DNA from: Pokkaliibacter sp. MBI-7
Lineage (GTDB): Bacteria > Pseudomonadota > Gammaproteobacteria > Pseudomonadales > Balneatricaceae
Assembly (NCBI RefSeq): GCF_029846635.1
Contig: NZ_JARVTG010000001.1
Span: forward strand, 4,303,001-4,367,000
Direction of reading: 5' to 3'
DNA: 64,000 nucleotides
In this document: in pieces, positions 1 to 8,850 of the stretch
How positions within the stretch are numbered: position 1 is the stretch's first letter
Layout of the letters: each line of letters starts with the position of its first letter
Made by a program: the position numbers and the translations under genes
Notes under the pieces: model-generated
Databases searched by the model: none
What the model was told of the DNA's origin: nothing
What the model saw: only the letters and a program-made list of their open reading frames with translations

Positions 1-1
1 T

Positions 2-706
2 GCTGCCGAACTGGGCACCCTGCGACAGGAGCTGGGGCTGAAGGACTATCCCTGTGTGGTGGAAAACGGCGGCTGTGTGCTGCTGCCGCCGGGCTGGCGC
101 GCCATGGCAGACCCGGCCGTGGATACACAGGGCTGGACCCGCATTCATCTGGGGGCAGACTATGCCACTCTGCGCCGGGCGGTGGCGGCGCTGCGTGAAG
201 AGCACGGCTATGCCTTTCGCGGTTTCGCTGATCTCGGGGTGGAGGGAGTGCAGCACTATACCGGACTGCCGTTGGCCAAAGCACGGCAGGCCCATGCCCG
301 TGAAGCCAGTGAACCCTTGCTGTGGGAAGACAGTGCCGAACGGCTCACGCTGTTTCGGCAGGCTTTGCAGCAACAGGGGCTGTCACTGATTCGTGGTGGC
401 CGTTTTTATCACGTCACCGGCCGCAGCAGTAAGGGCGTGGCCCTGACCTGGCTGGCCGGACGTTATCACCAGCTGCACAGGGTGCAGCCTCTGACACTGG
501 CGCTGGGAGACGGCGCCAATGATCTGCCGATGCTGGCGACGGCCCGCTATGGCGTATTGATTCGCGGGGCTGGTTATCAGCCTCTCCTTCCTTCGTACAT
601 GGATGATCCTTCCCGCTTGTATCGCACAGCATCCACTGGGCCGACTGGCTGGGTGGAAGGGATGGACTACTGGCTGGTCGCTGGCCTGGAGCATAACAAT
701 GAGTGA
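2..706 (+). CDS. gpgP: HAD-family glucosyl/mannosyl-3-phosphoglycerate phosphatase, 5' truncated by window edge
   Basis: HAD-IIB phosphatase of the mannosyl-3-phosphoglycerate phosphatase (MPGP/YedP) family. It removes phosphate from glycosyl-3-phosphoglycerate to give the osmolyte glycosylglycerate in the cytoplasm. The frame is open to the first base, and the residues before the first GTG (around ELGLKDYPCVVENGG) are typical of this family, so the true start lies outside the window. The late HAD motif GDGANDLPML and the KGVALTWLAG segment with its Lys are both visible; the first Asp motif is not in the window. The stop overlaps the start of the next gene by 8 nt, so the two are translationally coupled. 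The next gene is GpgS-like, so the glucosyl rather than the mannosyl substrate is inferred. Confidence 0.85.
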   Translation, partial: AAELGTLRQELGLKDYPCVVENGGCVLLPPGWRAMADPAVDTQGWTRIHLGADYATLRRAVAALREEHGYAFRGFADLGVEGVQHYTGLPLAKARQAHAREASEPLLWEDSAERLTLFRQALQQQGLSLIRGGRFYHVTGRSSKGVALTWLAGRYHQLHRVQPLTLALGDGANDLPMLATARYGVLIRGAGYQPLLPSYMDDPSRLYRTASTGPTGWVEGMDYWLVAGLEHNNE

Positions 707-1925
707 TTTCTATCAGAACGGTATTATCACCAACTTTCATAATCTGACCCGTCGCCCGGTGGAGGCGCTGGAGGCCGATCTGGTGCGCTTTGCCAGCAAG
801 CGGCCGATGAGCCTGATCCTGCCGTCGCTGTTCTCCGAGCTGGAAGGGCCGGCGCTGGACAATATCGTCAACTGTCTGGCCAAAGTGCCTTACCTGTCGG
901 AAATCGTGATTGGTCTGGACCGTGCCGACCGTGATCAGTTTCTGTTTGCCCGCGAGTTTTTCTCCCGCCTGCCGCAGCATCACCGCATTCTGTGGAACGA
1001 CGGCCCGCGCCTGCGGGCGCTGGATGCAGAGCTGGAAGCCGAAGGGCTGTCTCCGCAGGAGCCGGGCAAGGGGCGTAATGTCTGGTACTGCAGTGGTTAT
1101 GTGCTGGCCTCGGCACGGGCTGAAGCGGTGGCGCTGCATGACTGTGACATCGTCACCTATGACCGCGAGATGCTGGCGCGGCTGATTTATCCGGTGGCCA
1201 ACCCACAGTTCAACTACGAGTTCTGCAAGGGCTACTACTCGCGTATTGCCGAAGGCAAGCTCAATGGCCGTGTCAGCCGCCTGCTGGTGACGCCAATGAT
1301 TCGCGCCCTGAAGAAAATCTATGGGCCGCTACCGTACCTTGAATACCTCGACAGCTATCGTTATCCGCTGTCCGGTGAGTTCTCCATGCGTGTCGATGTG
1401 CTCAACGATATCCGTATCCCCAGCGACTGGGGGCTGGAAATCGGCGTGCTGTCAGAGGTGCACCGCAACTACTCGACCAAGCGCCTGTGTCAGGTGGATA
1501 TTGCCGATGCCTATGATCACAAGCACCAGTGCCTGATCGACAAGGAGGCCGAACAGCGCGGCGGCCTCGACCGCATGAGCCTCGATATTGCCAAGGCCAT
1601 CTACCGCAAGCTGGCCACTCTCGGCGTGCAGATCAGTGCCGAGTCGTTCCGCACCATCAAGGCCACCTACTACCGCATTGCGCTGGATATTATCGAGACC
1701 TACTACAACGATGCGGTGATGAATGGCCTCAAGGTCGATCGCCACAGCGAGGAGCAGGCGGTGGAGCTGTTTGCCCAGAATCTGATGGAGGCCGGGCGCA
1801 TCTTCCTCGATAACCCCCATGACAAACCCTTTATCCCGAGCTGGAGCCGGGTGCAGGCCGCCATTCCTGATTTGCAGGAACGCATGCATGCCGCGGTGGA
1901 GGAGGACAATCTCGGCCATGTCTGA
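699..1925 (+). CDS. gpgS: Glucosyl-3-phosphoglycerate synthase-like glycosyltransferase
   Basis: GT-A glycosyltransferase of 408 aa, resembling GpgS (GT81), which transfers glucose from an NDP-glucose to 3-phosphoglycerate. The metal/nucleotide-binding DxD is visible as DCD near residue 148, in the context LHDCDIVTYD. The ATG at 699 (MSDFYQNG) was chosen over an upstream in-frame ATG because it overlaps the phosphatase stop by 8 nt, the usual arrangement of this pair. Together the two genes would make glucosylglycerate, a compatible solute used in salt stress or nitrogen limitation. Substrate identity is inferred from family and pairing; mannosyl transfer is the alternative. Confidence 0.8.
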   Translation: MSDFYQNGIITNFHNLTRRPVEALEADLVRFASKRPMSLILPSLFSELEGPALDNIVNCLAKVPYLSEIVIGLDRADRDQFLFAREFFSRLPQHHRILWNDGPRLRALDAELEAEGLSPQEPGKGRNVWYCSGYVLASARAEAVALHDCDIVTYDREMLARLIYPVANPQFNYEFCKGYYSRIAEGKLNGRVSRLLVTPMIRALKKIYGPLPYLEYLDSYRYPLSGEFSMRVDVLNDIRIPSDWGLEIGVLSEVHRNYSTKRLCQVDIADAYDHKHQCLIDKEAEQRGGLDRMSLDIAKAIYRKLATLGVQISAESFRTIKATYYRIALDIIETYYNDAVMNGLKVDRHSEEQAVELFAQNLMEAGRIFLDNPHDKPFIPSWSRVQAAIPDLQERMHAAVEEDNLGHV

Positions 1926-1926
1926 G

Positions 1927-1947
1927 CGGCGGCCGTGAGGGCCGCCG
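1927..1947. terminator. GC-rich hairpin between convergent genes
   Basis: CGGCGGCC and GGCCGCCG pair perfectly (8 bp) around a 5-nt loop. The hairpin lies between the gpgS stop and the stop of the convergent c-di-GMP gene. There is no clear T-tract on either strand, so termination is plausible but not proven. Confidence 0.45.
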
Positions 1948-1948
1948 G

Positions 1949-4900
1949 CTAATGAGGAAGTTCGGCGGCCAGCAGTGTCTGTGCCGCCTGGGCTTCCAGC
2001 CAGGCCAGACAGCCTTCCAGCGGTGCCGGGCGAGCAATGCCATAGCCCTGCACGTAGTGAATGCCAATGTCCTGTACGGTACGGCGGATGGCGTCGTTTT
2101 CTACATACTCGGCCACGGTAATGGCATTGATGCGGCTCGCCAGCCCGTGTATGCATTCAACGATAGCGCGGTCGGTGGGGTTGTCCGGCAGCTGTTTTAT
2201 GAAGGCGCCATCAATCTTGATCACATCCACCGGGAACTGCTTGAGGTAGGCAAAGGAGCTGAGGCCACTGCCGAAGTCATCCAGTGCAATCAGACAGCCA
2301 CGTTCCCGCAGGCGGCTGATCAGCTGGGTCGCCTCTGCCAGATGGTTGATGATGGCCGTTTCGGTCACTTCAAAGCAGATACGCTCGGGTGGCAGCACTG
2401 ACTGTTCAATACTCTGCAGCAGGAAGTCGGCAAAACGCGGATCATCCAGCGAGTTGGCTGACAGGTTCATACCGACAATCAGCCCCGGATAGGCGGCCAG
2501 CATGGCTCCCTTGATCTTCAGGACCTGATTGACCACCCAGCGGTCGAGTTGCGACATCAGGCCGTAGCGTTCTGCCGCCGGGATGAAAATGGTGGGAGAC
2601 AGCAGTTCACCGCTGTCATCCAGCATCCGCAGCAAAATCTCGATGTGGGCGTGGGGCGTCAGTGCCGACGTTGCCACAATCGGCTGGGCGTACAGCACGC
2701 AGCGGTCATTTTCCAGCGCTTCGCGCACACCAGAGGCCAGCAGAATTTCCGAGTGATGGCGGGCCACATCACCATTGTGTGACTGATACAGGGCCACCCG
2801 GCCACGCCCGGCATGCTTGGCCGAAAAGCAGGCCACGTCGGCACGGCTCATCAGCTCGGTGATATTGCTGTTGCCCTGGCCGATGGCGGCGATGCCAATG
2901 CTGGCGCTGACATCGTAGGCCCGTTCGTCCCACACCAGCCGCAGCGACTCAATGGCCTGGATCAGCTGTTCGCAGAGCCGCTGAGCCTTGTCGGTGCTGC
3001 AGTTGTAGAACAGCAGGCCAAACTCATCACCGCCCAGACGGGCCAGAATATCGCTGCCACGAATGCGCTGGCTGAGCAGTCCGGCGATCTGCTTGAGAAA
3101 GGCGTCGCCTGCGGCGTGGCCGGCCGAATCGTTGACGATCTTGAAGCGATCCAGATCGATAAAGGCCAGTACGTGCTCGGCATCCTCATCGTTGAGATTG
3201 TGCAGCAGGGTGGTCAGCTCATGCTCGAACTTACTGCGGTTAAACAGGCCGGTGAGGGCATCGTGACTGGCCTGATGGCGCAGGGTGCGCTGCATCTCCC
3301 GTGCCTGAGTAACGTTCTGGAACACCAGTACGGTGCCGAGCAGCTGACCGTCGCGGGTACGCACCGGGGCGGCGGAGTCATGAATATCCAGCTGCTCGCC
3401 ATGACGGTTGATCAGTACCGAGTTGTCATTCAGGCAGGACTCCTGACCTTGCTCCAGACAGCGTCTGGCGGGGTTGGGCATGACTTTGAGGGTATCGGCA
3501 TCACGGATGTCCAGTACCTGTTCGATGTCTCGCTGCAGGGCGTCGGCCAGTGGCCAGCCGGTCAGGCGTTCCGCCGCCGGATTCATAAAGGTGATGCGAC
3601 CCTGATTGTCAGTGCAGAGCACGGCATCGCCAATGGACTGCAGGGTGATATGCAGGCGCTCCTTTTCCTCGAACAGGGCATCGGTCATCTTCTGCGATTC
3701 GGTCACATCCCAGTCCAGCCCCACCAGCCGTTCTATCTGCCCCTCACTGTTACGCAGCACCATGGCCAGGGTACGGATATAGCGCAGGCCGCCATCACGG
3801 GCCCTGATACGAAACAGGGTGTCGAGGGTCGTCGTGCCAGAAGCGGCCTGATAGGCCAGCTGGGTCAGCTTTTCGCGGTCATCCGGATGGACCAGACTTT
3901 CCCAGTACTCGCGACTGAGGGTGGTCTGCTCGGCAGGCAGGTGATAGAGCGCCGCCATGCGTGCATCGATGATCAGATCATCGCTGCCGGGGCGCCACTC
4001 CCAGACACCCATGCTGCCCGCCTGCAGTGCCAGCTGTACCCGCTCATGCAGATGCTGGTTGACCAGCTGCAGGCGTTTTTCGCGGTCGATGTCATGAATC
4101 TGGGCAACGAAGTACAGTGGCTCTCCCTGCTCGTCGCGGACGATGCTGGTGGCCACATGGCACCAGAAAGTCGTGCCGTCGCGACGGATATAACGCTTGT
4201 CGAGATGCACTTCACTGAGCTGGCCCTGCAGCAGGCGGGTGTCCAGTAGCACGTTGTTGGGCAGATCCTGGGCGACGGTCAGCTCCTGATAGCGAATCCT
4301 GCGCAGCTCCTCGGCGCTGTAGCCAAGCATCCGGCACAGGGCCTGATTGACCTCAAGGTAATAGCCAGCCGGTGATACCAGCGCCATGCCAAAGGCTGAA
4401 CTGTTCATTGCTCCCCGAAAGCGCTGCTCATTCTCGAGGATGAGGCGGCGGTCATGGTGCAGCCGGTTGATATAGGAGGCGAACACAAAGGAGGTGATGA
4501 CCAGTATGAAGAACGGCAGGCTGTGCAGGGCGGCAATGCTGTCGGTCTGCAGATCGGCAATCGGCAGCGGTTTGAAGTCATGGATAAATGTCGCCAGCAG
4601 GACGGTATAGGCATTGAGCAGCAAACTGGTGAAATAGGGCAGGAACAGCGCCGCGGCGAGAATCGGCACCAGAATGAAGATGTAGGGATAAGGGAAGTAC
4701 ATGGCGGCGTTGTACGTGGCTGCGGTGGAGATGCCGAGAATAAGCAGATTGGCCACGGGGCGCTCTTCCCACAGCTGGCGCAGGCGCTGGCCATTGCAGC
4801 TCAGTGCCAGCGGCAGGCTGATCATCAGGCCATAGCTGTCGCCCATCAGCCAGCGCAGCCAGGTGGCTTTCTCTGGCAGCGGCAGACCGGGGTAGAGGGT

Positions 4901-5359
4901 GGTGGCCAGCACCTGCCCCAGGGTGGAGCTCAGTAGCGGCGGCAGCAGCACGGCAAGCCCCAGTACGGTAAATATCTGCTCCGGTTCATTGGGGGTGAGG
5001 TGGTCCAGCTGCAGGCGCTCGAGCAGCTGGCAAAGCAGCAGGATGGCAGGCAGGTGTGCCAGTACCGGCAGCGGCGTCACCGTCAGCGGCATAGCGTAGA
5101 GGAGATGCGAGCCGACAATGGCCAGGGCAATACCGAGCCAGATCCATAGCCGGCGCGCCGGATGAGTACGAAACACCAGTGCTGCGGCAAGACCATCCGA
5201 CAACCAGATAGAGGTCGCGCCTTCGGGCAGCCAGATCAGCGAAAGGCTGAACAGCGTCGTGGCGAAGACGAGGGCAAAGCTGAATACGAGCGCAGACAGG
5301 CTGCCAAAACGAGAGGCAGGGTCGAACAGAGCTTGCTGCGGGCAGAAGACGTATTTCAA
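1949..5359 (-). CDS. MASE1-PAS-PAS-PAS-GGDEF-EAL c-di-GMP signalling protein
   Basis: Membrane-bound c-di-GMP enzyme of 1136 aa. The N-terminal ~300 residues form a MASE1-like sensor with repeated hydrophobic segments. Three PAS domains follow (about 310-440, 445-560 and 570-690). The GGDEF domain has an intact GGDEF motif near residue 779. The EAL domain starts near 906 with EILLRM, and carries EVTET and DDFGSGLSS; the usual AEGVET reads AEYVEN but keeps its Glu. Both catalytic sites look intact, so synthesis and hydrolysis of c-di-GMP are both possible. The start is TTG: no ATG exists before residue ~87, an AGGA sits 6 nt upstream, and an in-frame stop lies 8 codons further up. It is transcribed alone and converges with gpgS. 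Confidence 0.9.
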   Translation of the reverse strand: MKYVFCPQQALFDPASRFGSLSALVFSFALVFATTLFSLSLIWLPEGATSIWLSDGLAAALVFRTHPARRLWIWLGIALAIVGSHLLYAMPLTVTPLPVLAHLPAILLLCQLLERLQLDHLTPNEPEQIFTVLGLAVLLPPLLSSTLGQVLATTLYPGLPLPEKATWLRWLMGDSYGLMISLPLALSCNGQRLRQLWEERPVANLLILGISTAATYNAAMYFPYPYIFILVPILAAALFLPYFTSLLLNAYTVLLATFIHDFKPLPIADLQTDSIAALHSLPFFILVITSFVFASYINRLHHDRRLILENEQRFRGAMNSSAFGMALVSPAGYYLEVNQALCRMLGYSAEELRRIRYQELTVAQDLPNNVLLDTRLLQGQLSEVHLDKRYIRRDGTTFWCHVATSIVRDEQGEPLYFVAQIHDIDREKRLQLVNQHLHERVQLALQAGSMGVWEWRPGSDDLIIDARMAALYHLPAEQTTLSREYWESLVHPDDREKLTQLAYQAASGTTTLDTLFRIRARDGGLRYIRTLAMVLRNSEGQIERLVGLDWDVTESQKMTDALFEEKERLHITLQSIGDAVLCTDNQGRITFMNPAAERLTGWPLADALQRDIEQVLDIRDADTLKVMPNPARRCLEQGQESCLNDNSVLINRHGEQLDIHDSAAPVRTRDGQLLGTVLVFQNVTQAREMQRTLRHQASHDALTGLFNRSKFEHELTTLLHNLNDEDAEHVLAFIDLDRFKIVNDSAGHAAGDAFLKQIAGLLSQRIRGSDILARLGGDEFGLLFYNCSTDKAQRLCEQLIQAIESLRLVWDERAYDVSASIGIAAIGQGNSNITELMSRADVACFSAKHAGRGRVALYQSHNGDVARHHSEILLASGVREALENDRCVLYAQPIVATSALTPHAHIEILLRMLDDSGELLSPTIFIPAAERYGLMSQLDRWVVNQVLKIKGAMLAAYPGLIVGMNLSANSLDDPRFADFLLQSIEQSVLPPERICFEVTETAIINHLAEATQLISRLRERGCLIALDDFGSGLSSFAYLKQFPVDVIKIDGAFIKQLPDNPTDRAIVECIHGLASRINAITVAEYVENDAIRRTVQDIGIHYVQGYGIARPAPLEGCLAWLEAQAAQTLLAAELPH

Positions 5360-5561
5360 AGGGCGTCCTGTTGCTGCACGTCGTTATTATCGTCATCGTC
5401 CATGAATCCGATGTCCGACAAGAATCGGGAGGCTTCTTGCTGAGCCCACTGGCCTCAGTATAGCCAAGTGAGTCATGGAGGAAGTGGGGCGTGCCGGAAT
5501 AGGCGATATTGGTGCGTTAACTGGCGCTTTCGTCGCGGTGGTGGCGGGAACTGTTGAGATG

Positions 5562-5591
5562 AAAATGCCACTGCCTGAGTCAGACAGTGGC
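5562..5591 (-). terminator. Rho-independent-like terminator after the tct operon
   Basis: On the minus strand, GCCACTG and CAGTGGC form a 7-bp stem with an 11-nt loop, followed by ATTTTC. It lies about 60 bp beyond the tctAB stop. Confidence 0.55.
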
Positions 5592-5653
5592 GAGTGGTTG
5601 TTGCTGTGCTGTTTGCGGCGCCGGGCGACCGGTGTGCCGCACATCGTGTTTTC

Positions 5654-7624
5654 TTAGTTACCCAGCATGCCCAGCAGATAAGGGTCCACAAAGCCTGCCG
5701 GGTAATCGATGCTCATCAGTTTGCCCATGCCGATCAGGAACAGTGTCAGCCCCAGTGCCACGCTGCCGGACAGGCGCCAGCGGGCGAGGGTGGCAAAGCG
5801 CAGGAAGAACAGGGTGAACACCGCCGTGGTGCTGATAAATCCGACGGTGAAATACAGCACCGCCAGCGCGAAGAAGGCGAGGATATACACCAGTTCGCGA
5901 CTGATACTGGCGGCCATACGGGTGGTCGAGCGCATCCAGTAGCGCACCACTACCATGGCCACGGAGAAGCCCATGATACTGATGGCCATCAGCGGGAAGG
6001 CCTTGGTCAGTTCAGAGGCCGACCAGATGTCACCCACGGCCAGTACCGAGGCCAGCAGCATCAGGCCGATGATCACCCAGTCCAGCAGGGTAACGGCTTC
6101 CCGTTCGGCAGGCTGCTTCACCTCTGCCGCGGCAGACTGACCTGCCTGTCGGGCATCGCGGCGGCGTTGCAGCCAGCTGCGTACCATGGGGGCGACAAAG
6201 CTCAGCAGGATCAGACTGGCGATGGCGATCACGCCGGGGCGTTGCATCCAGCCGTAGCCGTAGAACTGGATACTCTGGAAGAAGTAGTTCTCTGCACCCG
6301 GGGCCAGCACGAAGCCAATCAGGAAGGCTGGGCGTGGCCAGTTGGCGCCTTTCAGCAGCACACCGATGCAGGCGATGGCGCCGAGGGCGATGAAGTCACC
6401 GAGGCTGCGGGTAGCCTGATAGGCAGCAAACAGGATCAGTGTCAGCAGCACCGGTGCCATGCGTGAGAAGGGAATGCGGGTCAGCATGGCTACCGGTGAA
6501 GTGAGACCCAGGCACAGCAGGGCACCGAGAATATTGGCCAGCGCCAGTGACCAGATAATGGTGTAGGTCAGGTCCAGATGGGCGCCGACCATGGAAATGC
6601 CGGGCTGCAGACCAAGCAGCAGCATACCGCCAAGGAACACGGCTGCCGTGCCTGAGCCGGGTACACCAAACAGCAGGGTGGGGATCATGCTGCCGCAGGA
6701 GCAGGCATTGTTGGCAGATTCCGGCGCGATAACCCCTTTGATTTCACCTTTGCCGAAGCGTGACTTGTCCTTGCTGGACTGCATGGCGTAGCTGTAGGTC
6801 ATCCAGTCAACCACCGAGCCACCGAGGCCGGGGATGGCGCCGATCAGGCTGCCGAATACCGAGCATTTGCCAACTAATGGCAGGTTCTTGAAGACATCCT
6901 TAATGCCCTGGCTCCAGCCCTGACCCAGGCTGTTGGGTTTGTTGGCAATGGCACGGTCCTTGATCAGCAGGTCGATGATTTCCGGCAGGGCGAAGATACC
7001 CAGACCAACCACCACCAGAGGAATGCCATCAAACAGGTAGTCGATGCCCAGATTCAGGCGGTATTCGCCCGTGGCAGGCGCACTGCCGATGGTGCCCAGC
7101 AACAGGCCGGCACCGCAGGCGGCAAAGCCCTTGAACACGTTCCCTCCGGCCAGACTGGCCACCACACTGAGACCGAGCAGGGTGAGCATGAACAGTTCGG
7201 CGGAAGAGAACGACAGCACCAGTGGCCGGGCCACCACGATAAACACGCTGAGAATCATGGCACCGGCCACACCGCCCAGCATGGAAGAGGCGAATGCGGC
7301 AGACAGGGCGCGGGCCGCCATGCCCTGCCTGGCCAGCGGGAAGCCATCCATGACGGTGGCCTGTGAAGCGCTGGAGCCGGGAATGCCCATCAGCACTGAG
7401 GTAAAGGTATCGCCGGTGGGGACCACTGCGACCAGACCCATCAGCATGCCGAGGCCGACCGAGGGTTCCATACCGTAGAGAAAGGGCAGTAACAGTGACA
7501 TACCAGCGATGCCACCCAGCCCCGGGATAATCCCAATCACCAGCCCCACCACTACGCCGAGGGACAGATAGGCGAGATGGGTGAAGGTCAGCAAGTGTTG
7601 AAAGGCGTCTAAGAATTCAGTCAT
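5654..7624 (-). CDS. tctA: Tripartite tricarboxylate transporter, fused TctA-TctB permease
   Basis: Inner-membrane permease of 656 aa. Residues ~1-500 are the large TctA subunit, with the Gly-rich IIPGLGGIAG and IPGLGGSVVDW loops and about 12 hydrophobic segments. After a charged linker (around RDARQAGQSAAAEVKQ), residues ~510-656 add four more membrane segments typical of the small TctB subunit, which is normally a separate ~150-aa protein. No separate tctB is present in the cluster, so the fusion supplies both membrane parts. It lies downstream of the binding protein (96-bp gap) and the PrpF-like isomerase, all on one strand. The import substrate is probably a tri- or dicarboxylate; citrate, aconitate or tricarballylate are guesses. 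Confidence 0.88.
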   Translation of the reverse strand: MTEFLDAFQHLLTFTHLAYLSLGVVVGLVIGIIPGLGGIAGMSLLLPFLYGMEPSVGLGMLMGLVAVVPTGDTFTSVLMGIPGSSASQATVMDGFPLARQGMAARALSAAFASSMLGGVAGAMILSVFIVVARPLVLSFSSAELFMLTLLGLSVVASLAGGNVFKGFAACGAGLLLGTIGSAPATGEYRLNLGIDYLFDGIPLVVVGLGIFALPEIIDLLIKDRAIANKPNSLGQGWSQGIKDVFKNLPLVGKCSVFGSLIGAIPGLGGSVVDWMTYSYAMQSSKDKSRFGKGEIKGVIAPESANNACSCGSMIPTLLFGVPGSGTAAVFLGGMLLLGLQPGISMVGAHLDLTYTIIWSLALANILGALLCLGLTSPVAMLTRIPFSRMAPVLLTLILFAAYQATRSLGDFIALGAIACIGVLLKGANWPRPAFLIGFVLAPGAENYFFQSIQFYGYGWMQRPGVIAIASLILLSFVAPMVRSWLQRRRDARQAGQSAAAEVKQPAEREAVTLLDWVIIGLMLLASVLAVGDIWSASELTKAFPLMAISIMGFSVAMVVVRYWMRSTTRMAASISRELVYILAFFALAVLYFTVGFISTTAVFTLFFLRFATLARWRLSGSVALGLTLFLIGMGKLMSIDYPAGFVDPYLLGMLGN

Positions 7625-7720
7625 TACTGCTTGTCCATCAACTGTTATTTTGGTGACAACCGTTACATCGGGTTTGGAGTGGCAGGGCAGCAGCGAGTGT
7701 GCCGCTACCCTGCTGCCGGA

Positions 7721-8800
7721 TCAGTTGACGGAGACGTTGAACTTGGTTTGCAGCCAGTTTTTCACCCACTGCTGGCGTTCTGGCGACATGTTGACGGCAT
7801 CACTGATGTACTGCTCGGCAGCGCGGCCAGTGATGTTCTCGTACGGGCCGATCTGCTCGACGGCTTCCTTGTTGAAATCAGGGTCTTTCACCATCTTTTC
7901 TACCGCACTGATGTAGCTGTCGTAGACGGCGGCAGGCACATCGGTCGGAATGAAGAGCACTTTCTGGAAGGCGAAGCCTGCCGCAAAGAACTTGAAGTAC
8001 ACCTCGTATTCAGGGCCTGACGGCTCTTCACCTTTGTACTCCTTGTAGACCTCCTGGAAGGTAGGAATATCGGGGAATGCCGGATCACGGACGACTTTTC
8101 CATCGCCATTGAGAATGCCCAGCGAGAACAGCGGCACAGCCTTGCCCTGTTGTTCCAGGTCCTTGACCGAGGCCAGATAGGCCGAGGTGGTCTGGAAGTC
8201 TACCCTGGCTTCGCCGCGCTCAAAGGCCAGCCGGCCCTCGCCACGGCTCTTCATGCCAAACACCGGTTTCAGATTGAAGCCGAGCATATCCAGCGCCATC
8301 ATCACCGGCAGCTCCAGCTGGGTCGGGCCCTGTGCGGCAAAAGGCATTGGTGTGTCTTTCAGTTTGGCCAGATCCGCTGCGCCTTTCACTCCCAGATCCG
8401 GCTGGATGTAGACCACACCGCCGGTGGGGGAGGCCAGAATGGCTGTCCACTTGTTGAAATCGTAGCGCACCCGCTGGTCGCCCAGCATGTAGGGGTAAAG
8501 GGTGGAGGCGGAGGTGCCAATAATGTCGCTGCCATCGCTGCGGGCACGGTTGTAGAACAGGTTGGTACCGGTGATGGAGCCACCCCCCGGTACGTTCTTG
8601 ATGACCAGCGTGGGCGAGTCAGTCAGGTATTTATCCAGATGCGGGGACACAAAGCGTGCCCATACATCGGTGCCACCGCCGACGCCAAACGGAATGGTCC
8701 AGTTGATGGTCGAGGGCAGGGTGTTGGCTACGGCCTGGCCTGTGCCACTCAGGCTGAGGGTCAGGGCGGCGGAGGCGAGGAGTGCAGTCAGCTTTTTCAT
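7721..8800 (-). CDS. tctC: Tripartite tricarboxylate transporter substrate-binding protein (TctC/Bug family)
   Basis: Periplasmic binding protein of 359 aa. It has a Sec signal peptide (MKKLTALLASAALTLSLS, cleavage near AVA-NT). The Bug-family start of the mature protein, IPFGVGGGTDVWAR, and VIKNVPGGGSITG, two loops that line the carboxylate-binding pocket, are both visible. The length is slightly above the family's usual ~320 aa. It lies between the isomerase gene (50-bp gap) and tctAB, consistent with a single import operon in which this protein delivers substrate to the fused permease. Confidence 0.88.
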   Translation of the reverse strand: MKKLTALLASAALTLSLSGTGQAVANTLPSTINWTIPFGVGGGTDVWARFVSPHLDKYLTDSPTLVIKNVPGGGSITGTNLFYNRARSDGSDIIGTSASTLYPYMLGDQRVRYDFNKWTAILASPTGGVVYIQPDLGVKGAADLAKLKDTPMPFAAQGPTQLELPVMMALDMLGFNLKPVFGMKSRGEGRLAFERGEARVDFQTTSAYLASVKDLEQQGKAVPLFSLGILNGDGKVVRDPAFPDIPTFQEVYKEYKGEEPSGPEYEVYFKFFAAGFAFQKVLFIPTDVPAAVYDSYISAVEKMVKDPDFNKEAVEQIGPYENITGRAAEQYISDAVNMSPERQQWVKNWLQTKFNVSVN

Positions 8801-8850
8801 GATGAATGTACCTTGTTGTTTTTGTGATTTATGCAGTGGTGCCGTGCGCT

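Noticed and set aside
2813..4249. Long plus-strand ORF opposite the MASE1-GGDEF-EAL gene
   Set aside because: High-GC third-codon bias leaves antisense frames open; the minus strand has unmistakable PAS, GGDEF and EAL motifs.
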